This document shows, piece by piece, positions 8,836 through 16,300 of a stretch of 33,746 nucleotides of DNA (positions are counted from its first letter, which is position 1; every line of letters starts with the position of its first letter). Position numbers and translations under genes: made by a program. Source of the stretch: Bacteroidales bacterium (GTDB taxonomy: Bacteria; Bacteroidota; Bacteroidia; Bacteroidales; UBA932). The stretch spans positions 1 to 33,746 of the forward strand of contig JAFRPH010000001.1 in NCBI GenBank assembly GCA_017429205.1, in the 5' to 3' direction. The notes beneath the pieces were generated by a model. It was not told the origin of the DNA. It searched no databases and was given only the letters and a program-made list of their open reading frames with translations.

Positions 8836-10119
8836 TTAGAACAATTCATTCACTTGCCGGACGACTTCCTCGGCGGGGAGGTCCGGGGAGAGCACCAGGT
8901 CGGGCTCCTTGAGGACGAAGCCCTTGGCCATCGCCCCGAGGATGCCGCCGCCGGTGCAGTTGAGCATGATGTACTCGTCCTTGCCCACGGCGCCTTCCTC
9001 CACGGCTTTCGCCAGGGCGGTCACGGCGACGCAAGGCGCCGGCAGGAGGTCGTAGCCCTCCCGGTTGCGGAACTGGAGCAACCAGTTGACGATATCGTTG
9101 TTGGTGGCGGTGTAGAAATCGCCGCCGCTCGCTTTCAGGGTGTCGAACAGGCCTCCGGCGAGGCTGTACGGGGGCTTCCGGTTGGAAAGGACGCTGGCGA
9201 GGATGACTTCGGCCTGGTGCCGTCCCTTCTCGGGGTCCAGGTCCAAAAGCGCACGGGAGCCGGCCTTCCAGGAGTCATACATCAGCGTGAACGGCTCGTT
9301 CTGGCCGACGTACACGCGCATCTTGTTCTCGCCGAAGCGCCCGTCCTCGCCCAGGCGGCAGGCGTTCTCCCAGGCAGCGATGGCGCCGGTGCCGGAGCCC
9401 ACGGCCTGGAAATACGCGTCGGGAATGCGGCCCATCTTCTCCACGCAGCTCAGCAGCGTGGTGCCCATGCCGTCGCGCCGGGCCACGTTCTTCGCGCCGC
9501 CCTCCAGCATGTAGCGCGGGTCGGTCGCGAGTTTCTCGCCCAGGGCGATGGCGTCGTAATAGTCGCAGCCGCGCGGGACGGCCACGAGCTTCACGCAGGG
9601 GTGCAGCTTGCGGCGGAACCAGAGGTCGTGGAGGTTGTCCTCCGGGACGCAGATGACGATGGGGATCCGGTTGTCGGAGCACACCTGGGCGAAAGCCCGG
9701 GCGGTGTTGCCGGCGGACTGGACGACGAGGATGCGCTTCTCGGACGCGTCCATCCGCGCGAGCACGGAATACGCTTCCGTCTCCTTGAACGAGCAGGTGC
9801 GCATTCTCGCCTTGATGCGGGGATTCCAGCCGGAGAAGGTGATGTACAGGTTCTCCAGGCCCAGATACCGGGCCAGGCCCTTGGACTTGTAGGTCACCGG
9901 GGCGCAGGACTTCCGGAGCGTGCGCTTGATGGGCATCCACTCCGCATAGCGGTAGATGCCGTCCAGGTCGTCCCGCGGAGTGAACCGCTTGTTCTCATAG
10001 ACGGCCCGCACGAGGGAAGGGCTCCCGCCTTCGGGGTCGCCCATCGTCCAGCCCGCGTCGTCGAAGACGCGGCCGGTGGCGACATTCATCAGTCGATAGG
10101 AGGTCGGTTTGAAGCTCAT
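8836..10119 (-). CDS. Cysteate synthase (threonine-synthase-like PLP enzyme)
   Basis: 427 residues, a fold-type II PLP enzyme that resembles threonine synthase but matches the cysteate synthase branch. That branch replaces the phosphate of O-phospho-L-serine with sulfite to give L-cysteate; it is known for coenzyme M synthesis in Methanosarcina and for the first step of sulfonolipid synthesis in Alistipes. Visible motifs: the PLP lysine K112 in RTCSFKETEAY, the substrate loop SAGNTARAF at about residues 135-143, the PLP-phosphate glycine loop AVGSGTGAIAAWE in mid-protein, and a C-terminal CTGGG. The diagnostic argument is the context: the next two upstream genes are an SDR and an alpha-oxoamine synthase, as sulfonolipid synthesis needs. 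Its ATG overlaps the SDR stop codon (ATGA). An ordinary threonine synthase is the main alternative, but the SFKE motif and the neighbours argue against it. Confidence 0.85.
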   Translation of the reverse strand: MSFKPTSYRLMNVATGRVFDDAGWTMGDPEGGSPSLVRAVYENKRFTPRDDLDGIYRYAEWMPIKRTLRKSCAPVTYKSKGLARYLGLENLYITFSGWNPRIKARMRTCSFKETEAYSVLARMDASEKRILVVQSAGNTARAFAQVCSDNRIPIVICVPEDNLHDLWFRRKLHPCVKLVAVPRGCDYYDAIALGEKLATDPRYMLEGGAKNVARRDGMGTTLLSCVEKMGRIPDAYFQAVGSGTGAIAAWENACRLGEDGRFGENKMRVYVGQNEPFTLMYDSWKAGSRALLDLDPEKGRHQAEVILASVLSNRKPPYSLAGGLFDTLKASGGDFYTATNNDIVNWLLQFRNREGYDLLPAPCVAVTALAKAVEEGAVGKDEYIMLNCTGGGILGAMAKGFVLKEPDLVLSPDLPAEEVVRQVNELF

Positions 10120-10901
10120 ACAGGTTTCAGTTTACGGGCGAGCTTGGCGCAGAGGCCCGGGAAGAAGCGTTTGACATAGACCATCAGCAGTTCCTTGCTG
10201 CCCACGAGGACCTCGCGGCGGCCCTGGCGGATCGCCTTCACGATCTTCCGGGAGGCCTTCTCGACGGTGATGCCGCCGGCCTGGCCGGGGTCCATCTTCC
10301 CGTGGGGCTTCCCGCCCTTGTCCAGGGCGCGGAGGGAGATGTTGGTGCGGACGCGGCCCGGGCATACGATCGTCACCCGGATGCCCTGGTCATAGGATTC
10401 CGCCTGCAGGGTCTCGAAGAACCCGTACAGGGCGGCCTTGGCGGAACAGTAGCCGCAGCGGAGCCGGAAGCCGAAGCGGCCGGCGATGGAGGTCGTGACG
10501 CCGATATGGCCGCCGCCCTGCGCCACCATCCGCGGCAGGAGTTCCTTCGCGATGCCGGCCGGGGCGAAATAGTCGATTTCCATCAGCGTGCGGAGCATCT
10601 CCATGGAGGTGTCCTCCACGGAGGTGCGCTGGCTGATGCCGGCGTTCAGATAGACGGTGGTGAGGCCGCCGAAGGCCTCCCAGGCCGATTGAACCAGGGC
10701 GGGGATGCCATCAGGCTTGCTGAGGTCGTAAGGAAGGACGGCCACGTCGGGCGCGCCTTTCTCCCGGCACTTGACGGCCACCGGCTCGAGTTCCTCGGCC
10801 GTAGGGGCCGTGATGACGAGGCGCGCCCCGCCTTCGGCCCACCGATAAGCACACGCCTCCCCTATTCCGGAGGAAGCGCCTGTGATCCAGACGGTCTCCA
10901 T
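10116..10901 (-). CDS. Short-chain dehydrogenase/reductase, probable 3-ketocapnine (3-ketosphinganine-like) reductase
   Basis: 261 residues, a classical SDR. The NAD(P)-binding glycine motif TGASSGIG is at residues 7-14, NAG at 87-89, and the catalytic triad is S138, Y151 and K155 (YCSAK). The chain has a basic, hydrophobic C-terminal tail (VYVKRFFPGLCAKLARKLKPV) that could dock on the membrane, as in ketosphinganine reductases. It begins one base after the end of the alpha-oxoamine synthase gene and overlaps cysteate synthase by four bases (ATGA), so all three are co-translated. In this setting it should reduce the 3-keto long-chain aminosulfonate made by the synthase to capnine, using NADPH. 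Reduction of 3-ketosphinganine is the alternative if the synthase takes serine. The SDR fold is certain; the substrate is inferred from context. Confidence 0.8.
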   Translation of the reverse strand: METVWITGASSGIGEACAYRWAEGGARLVITAPTAEELEPVAVKCREKGAPDVAVLPYDLSKPDGIPALVQSAWEAFGGLTTVYLNAGISQRTSVEDTSMEMLRTLMEIDYFAPAGIAKELLPRMVAQGGGHIGVTTSIAGRFGFRLRCGYCSAKAALYGFFETLQAESYDQGIRVTIVCPGRVRTNISLRALDKGGKPHGKMDPGQAGGITVEKASRKIVKAIRQGRREVLVGSKELLMVYVKRFFPGLCAKLARKLKPV

Positions 10902-12167
10902 CTACTTGTACAGGGAGATGTCCGGAATGGGTTTGTCGTATTCGCCGCGGTCAAGCCTTTCCTTGATGTCCTTGAAGGCGGCCAGGGTGTATTCGACGTC
11001 CTCCATCGAATGGGCGGCCGTCGGGATGATGCGGAAGATGACCATGCCCAGCGGGATGACCGGGTAGATGACCACCGAGCAGAAGATGCGGTAGTTCTGC
11101 CGGAGGTCCACGACGATGTTCGTCGCCTGCTCCAGGCCGGCCTCCATGTGGACCGGGGTCACGCAGGCCTCGGCCGGGCCGATGTCGTAGCCCAGCTCGC
11201 GGAAGCCTTCCTGCAGGCGGCGGGTCACCTTCCACAGGTGGGCGCGGCGCTCGTCCCCTTCGGGGCTGTCGATGATCTCGAGACGCTTGATGCAGCCCTC
11301 GACGATGGGCATCGGCAGGGACTTCGCATAGATCTGGGAGCGCATGTTGTAGCGCAGGTAGTCAATGATGTCCTTGTCGGAAGCGACGAAGCCGCCGATG
11401 GTGGCCATCGCCTTCGCATAGGCGCCGATGTACAGGTCCACCCCGTCCATCACCCCGAAATGCTCGGAGGTGCCGCGGCCGTGGGGGCCCATCACGCCGA
11501 AACCGTGGGCGTCGTCGATCATGAAGCGGAAATTGTACTTCTTCTTCAGGGCCACGATCTCGTCCAGGATGCCCAGGGCGCCGGTCATGCCGAACACGCC
11601 CTCGGTGATGACGAGGATGCCGCCGCCGCTGGCCTCGGCCACCTTCGTGGCGCGGGCGAGGACGCGGTCGCAGTCCTTCGCGTCGTTGTGGCGGAACTTG
11701 AACTTGTCGCCGATATGGAGGCGGATGCCGTCCAGCAGGCAGGCGTGGCACTCGGCGTCATAGACGATGACGTCGTGCCGGCCCACCAGGGCGTCGATCG
11801 TGGAGAAGATGCCCTGGTAGCCGAAGTTGAACAGGAAGGCGGCCTCCTTCTTCTCGAAGTCGGCGAGCATCCGCTCGAACTTTTCGTGGAGGACCGTCTG
11901 GCCGGTCATCATGCGGCTGCCCATCGGGTAGGCCATGCCCCAGCGGGCGGCGGCCTCGGCATCGACCTTGCGGATCTCGGGATGGTTCGCCAGACCCAGG
12001 TAGTTGTTCAGGCTCCAGCAAAGGACTTCCTTCCCGGCGAAGCGCATGTGGGGGCCGAGTTCGCCCTCGAGCTTGGGGAACGCGAAATAGCCGTCGGCCT
12101 TGTCGCGGTACTGGCCGATGGGACCGCCGGTGGAACGGCGTATCTTCTCAAAAATGTCTGTCTGCAT
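10902..12167 (-). CDS. Alpha-oxoamine synthase: probable cysteate (or serine) C-palmitoyltransferase-like enzyme
   Basis: 421 residues, a PLP fold-type I enzyme of the family that contains serine palmitoyltransferase, KBL and BioF. It condenses an amino acid with an acyl thioester and loses CO2. Motifs: NYLGLANHP near residue 74, the cofactor-stacking histidine in YDAECHACLLDG, DDAHGFGVMGPHGRG around residue 220, and the PLP lysine K252 in GAYAKAMATIGGF. In the Bacteroidota the same branch makes sphingolipid (serine) or sulfonolipid (cysteate) long-chain bases. With cysteate synthase two genes downstream, cysteate plus a long acyl thioester giving 3-ketocapnine is the best reading; serine palmitoyltransferase is the alternative. 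It lies 33 bases after the VOC gene and abuts the SDR gene. Confidence 0.85.
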   Translation of the reverse strand: MQTDIFEKIRRSTGGPIGQYRDKADGYFAFPKLEGELGPHMRFAGKEVLCWSLNNYLGLANHPEIRKVDAEAAARWGMAYPMGSRMMTGQTVLHEKFERMLADFEKKEAAFLFNFGYQGIFSTIDALVGRHDVIVYDAECHACLLDGIRLHIGDKFKFRHNDAKDCDRVLARATKVAEASGGGILVITEGVFGMTGALGILDEIVALKKKYNFRFMIDDAHGFGVMGPHGRGTSEHFGVMDGVDLYIGAYAKAMATIGGFVASDKDIIDYLRYNMRSQIYAKSLPMPIVEGCIKRLEIIDSPEGDERRAHLWKVTRRLQEGFRELGYDIGPAEACVTPVHMEAGLEQATNIVVDLRQNYRIFCSVVIYPVIPLGMVIFRIIPTAAHSMEDVEYTLAAFKDIKERLDRGEYDKPIPDISLYK

Positions 12168-12200
12168 GATGGTTGATTGGTTTAAATTTCAGTTTTCAGT

Positions 12201-13283
12201 CTATTTCACTTTTTCGCGGGAGACGAGCCCCATCGCCCGGAACAGGAACTTGGGGAGCGGCTTCCGCGGGTCGCGCTTTTTCATGTCGATGAACCAGCCC
12301 AGCTTCTTCACCACGGGGACCTTGTGCGTCTCCACGAACTCGATCAGGGTGCCGTCCGGGTCCTCGATGTAGGTGAAGTGGCCGGAGGCGTCGCCCATGT
12401 CGAAGGTGATGCCGCCGGGGCAGCTGTCCACGGTGAAGGGATGGCCCTTCTCCGCGCAGAACTTCTCCAGCTCCCGCATTCCGGTGACGTCATAGCAGAT
12501 CTGGATGAAACCCGGATCGCCCCAGTAGCGGCCTTCGTAGATCTTCCGCGGGGTGCGGTCCAGCGCCTGCACCAGTTCGATGCAGTCCGGGCCCATCAGG
12601 GCGGAGAAGGCCCCCTCGCGGGGTTTCGAAGGGACCATCAGGACGCGGCGGTATCTTTCGCCGGCGCCCGGAAGGAGCGACCAGTCGGCGAAAACGCCGG
12701 TCTCGTCATATTTCACGGTATCGTAGCCGAGGATTTCCCGGTAGAAGGCGATGGACTTTTCCATGTCGGTCACGCCCACGACGGTGCCGGCCATGCCGCC
12801 GGTCAGTTTGCCTTCGTCGATGTAGATGTAGTCCGACTGGACCAGCTGGAAGCAGTTGCCGAAGAGGTCCTTGACATAGAAGCAGGGCGTTCCGTCGGGC
12901 AGGGCGCTCACGTCGGAAACGGCGTCCCATTTGGCCTTGAGAGCCTTCTGGCAGGCGGGGATGTCGCGGCAGTTGAGCTTTGCGGCGAAGACGCCGAGGT
13001 CGCCGACGGCGATGTCGAACCCGACCGGCTGCGGCGTCCGTTCCGAATACTGCCAGATCTCGAATCCGCCGCCGCCCTGCAGGTTCACGGCGATGCAGGC
13101 GTGCCGTTTCTGCGGCTGGTTGCCCGTGTAGGGCAGCATCCTTTCCGCCACGGTGTCATCCTCGAGGATTTTCACGTCCGTACCGAACATTCGGATGAAC
13201 CAGTTCCACGATTCTCTGAAGTTTTTCGTTCCGACTCCCACTTGCTGGATGCCGGAGATGTTGAATCCGTAATTGGGCTGCAT
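12201..13283 (-). CDS. Two-domain VOC (glyoxalase/HPPD-like) protein, first gene of the sulfonolipid operon
   Basis: 360 residues, cytoplasmic, with two vicinal-oxygen-chelate modules: about residues 10-155 (GIQQVGVGTKNFRESWNWF ... CFYVKDLFGNCFQLVQ) and about 165-320 (GTVVGVTDMEKSIAFYREILGYD ... FTYIEDPDGTLIEFVE). Arrangement and length resemble 4-hydroxyphenylpyruvate dioxygenase and two-domain dioxygenases. However, the histidine usually found in each first strand (as in DHVGI) is replaced by Q in the first module and by V/T in the second, so the classical metal site is at least partly lost. Basic residues dominate the C-terminal 40 residues. It opens the operon 33 bases ahead of the acyltransferase gene and has its own TATCTTTG box. 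A role in sulfonolipid synthesis, catalytic or accessory, is inferred only from position. Confidence 0.75.
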   Translation of the reverse strand: MQPNYGFNISGIQQVGVGTKNFRESWNWFIRMFGTDVKILEDDTVAERMLPYTGNQPQKRHACIAVNLQGGGGFEIWQYSERTPQPVGFDIAVGDLGVFAAKLNCRDIPACQKALKAKWDAVSDVSALPDGTPCFYVKDLFGNCFQLVQSDYIYIDEGKLTGGMAGTVVGVTDMEKSIAFYREILGYDTVKYDETGVFADWSLLPGAGERYRRVLMVPSKPREGAFSALMGPDCIELVQALDRTPRKIYEGRYWGDPGFIQICYDVTGMRELEKFCAEKGHPFTVDSCPGGITFDMGDASGHFTYIEDPDGTLIEFVETHKVPVVKKLGWFIDMKKRDPRKPLPKFLFRAMGLVSREKVK

Positions 13284-13302
13284 ACGTTAAAAAGCAATTA
13301 CG

Positions 13303-13310
13303 CAAAGATA
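13303..13310 (-). promoter_or_regulatory. -7 promoter element of the sulfonolipid operon
   Basis: TATCTTTG on the minus strand, an exact match to TAnnTTTG, 20 bases from the VOC start codon. It is interlocked with the divergent promoter at 13325-13332, so the two promoters may interfere. No convincing TTG -33 element is seen. Confidence 0.6.
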
Positions 13311-13324
13311 ACATTATTTTTGTT

Positions 13325-13332
13325 TATATTTG
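13325..13332 (+). promoter_or_regulatory. -7 promoter element of the macroglobulin-pbpC pair
   Basis: TATATTTG, a match to TAnnTTTG, 25 bases before the start codon at 13358. The whole divergent gap is only 74 bases. Confidence 0.6.
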
Positions 13333-13357
13333 TATGAGAATAAAAACCTGACCTGAT

Positions 13358-16300
13358 ATGCGTCGAATTCGACTGTGGGCCTTGATGGCCCTTGCCGCCG
13401 CTTTCGCGGCGGCCTGCGCCCCCAAGGGGGCCGAAACCCTGGACCCGGCTTTCGCCAACTACGTCAAGGCCTACACGGGCGGCGTGGTGAGCGACGGCAC
13501 GGCCATCCGCGTGGAACTGGCCACGCCCGTTCCGATGGAGAAGCAGATCGACGGTCTGTTCTCCTTCAAGCCCTCCCTCAAAGGCTCCGAGCGCTGGCTG
13601 AGCCCGACCGTGGTCGAGTTCGTGCCGGACGAATGGAAGAGCGGCACCGTGTATGAAGGCACCTTCCAGGTGGGCAAGGTCCTCCCCGTGAAGGAGAGCC
13701 AGTGCAAGGCGTTCCCCTTCCGCGTACAGGCGGCGCCCCGCGCGGCGGCCCTCGCCGTGGACGGAGTCACCATCCGGGACGGCGCGCGGCTGCAGGGCAC
13801 CATCACCCTGAGCGTTCCCGCGCCGAAGGAGGACATCACCCTGACCGTGGATCCGTCCGTTCCCGTGGCCATCTCCGGAGACGGGACCCTGTATCATTTC
13901 GAGGCGGGTCCCATCGACCGTTCCACGGCCGACACCCCCGTCAAGGTCACCCTGAAGGTCAAGGACTTCGACCAGGAGGTCTCCCGCAAGACCTACATCC
14001 CGGCCGCGGGCGGCTTCAAGGTCATCGACACCCGCGTCCTCCGCGGGGAGAACCCCTGCGTGGAGGTCCGCTTCAGCGAGCCCCTCTCGCCCACCGCGTC
14101 CCGGGAAGGCCTGATCGAGCTCTCCGGGGTCGTGAGACAGACCATCGACATCCAGGACAACATCGCCCGGGTCTACTTCGACGCCGATCCCGGCGAGGAT
14201 CTCGCGCTGACGGTCAACCAGGGCGTGCGCAGCGCCGACGGACAGGCCCTCGCCCAGGGCTTCCGGATGGACCTTCCGTCCACGGACCCCGCCCCGGCCG
14301 TGACCATTCCCATCGACGGGACCATCCTGCCGGACGACAGCAAGCTCGTCCTCCCCTTCCGCGCCGTGAACCTGAGCGCGGTGGACCTCCGCGTCATCAA
14401 GATCTATGAGGACAACGTCCTCCTGTTCCTGCAGGAGAACAGTCTCGGGGGCTCCTCGGAGCTCCGCCGGGTGGGACGCGTCGTGTACAGCCGCCAGATT
14501 CCCCTGACGGACGACGGCGTCCGCGACCCGCACGCCTGGAACGACTACAACGTGGACCTCTCCGGCCTGTTCAAGCAGGAACCGGGCGCCATCTACCGCA
14601 TCACCCTTTCCTTCCGCCAGGAGTACTCCCTGTACGGCGGGAAGAAGGCTCCGTCGATGCTGCCTGTCCAGAGCGGCAAGCCCACGCCGGAAGAAGAAGC
14701 GGAATGGGACGTCCAGAACACCTATTGGTGGGACAACTATATGGACTGGGAGCAGTACGACTGGGATGAGAGGGACAACCCCGAGAGCCCGTCCTACTAC
14801 ATGGACGACGACCGGTTCCCGTCCATCAACCTCCTCGCCTCCAACCTGGGTCTCCTCGCGCAGTACGCCGACGGCAACTCCCTCTGGGTCGCCGCGACGG
14901 ACCTGAGCGACGCCAAGCCCGCCTCCGGCGTGGACCTGGAAGCGTATGACTTCCAGCTCCAGCGCATCGGCAAGGGCCGCACCGACGGCAAGGGCCTCGC
15001 CCAGCTCGACCTTCCCCGCAAGCCCTTCATCCTCCTGGGCCGCCAGGGAAAGACCACGGGCTATCTGCGCCTCGCCGACGGCTACGAGAATTCGATGAGC
15101 CGCTTCGACGTGGGCGGCCAGACCCTGTCCAAGGGCCTCAAGGGCTTCATCTACGGGGAACGGGGCGTCTGGCGCCCGGGCGACACCCTGCACGTGACGA
15201 TGATCCTCGCCGACAAGGCGGGACGTCTCCCGGAAGGCCACCCGGCCACCCTGGAGCTCTACACCCCCGAAGGCCAGTTCTACACCCGGATGGTCTCCAC
15301 CGGGCAGGACGGCTTCTACACCTTCCCCGTCGTCACCTCCTCGGACGATCCCACCGGCTGGTGGAACGCCTATGTGAAAGTGGGCGGCTCCGCCTTCCAC
15401 AAGAGCCTCCATATCGAGACCGTCAAGCCCAACCGCTTGAAGGTCAATCTGGAACTGCCCGGAGAAGTCCTTCAGGGCGGCGTCCGGAACACGGCCCGCG
15501 TGACTTCTTCCTGGCTCACGGGCGTCCCGGCCTCCGGCCTCCGCGCCTCCGCCACGATGACCTTGAGCAAGGGCCCCGCCTCTTTCAAGGGCTTCGAAGG
15601 CTACACCTTCCGCAACCCGGCCTCTTCCTTCGAAAGCAGCGAGTATTCCCTGTTCGAGACCACCCTTGACGGGGACGGTTTCGCCGAAACGGCCTTCGAC
15701 CTGCCCGCCGCGAAGGACGCCCCCGGCCTGCTCCAGGCCTTCATCGTCACGTCCGTCCTGGAAAACGGCGGCGACGAAAGCTTCACCACCCAGACCGTCT
15801 CCTACTCTCCGTTCCCGGCCTACGTGGGCGTGAAACTGCCCGAAGGCGAACTGGAGACCGACAAGGACAACACCGTCAGCGTCGCCGTGGTGGACGCCAA
15901 GGGCGCCCGGCTTTCCGGCCGCGAACTGGAGTACCGCGTGTTCAAGACCGAATGGAGCTGGTGGTGGGACAGCAACCCGTACGAGCTGGCCGGCTATGTG
16001 AACGGCCGGAACGCGAAGCCCGTCGCCTCCGGCAAGCTCACCTCCGGCGCGCAGGACGTCACCTTCAACCTCCGCGCCGCCGAGGCCGACTGGGGCCGCT
16101 ACCTGGTCGTCGTGCGCGACGTCGCGGGCGGCCACATCGCCGGCAAGACCGTCGTCATCGACTGGCCCGCCTACAAGGGCCGTTCCGGCCGCGAGGACCC
16201 CAACTCCCTGTCGATGCTCACCTTCGCCGCCGACAAGGAAAGCTACCGCGCCGGCGAGAAGGCCAAAGTCTACATCCCCGCCGCGAAGGGCGGCCAGGCC

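Noticed and set aside
8822..8849. Longer start for the YeiH-family protein at 8849
   Set aside because: It would overlap the cysteate synthase end and add MNCSKTCIH, which looks like noise ahead of the natural MKTNLSNLWKKEDW start.
8836..10119. Threonine synthase
   Set aside because: The fold is shared, but the lysine motif reads TCSFKETEAY rather than the usual threonine synthase form, and the neighbours are an SDR and an alpha-oxoamine synthase rather than threonine pathway genes (thrA/thrB).
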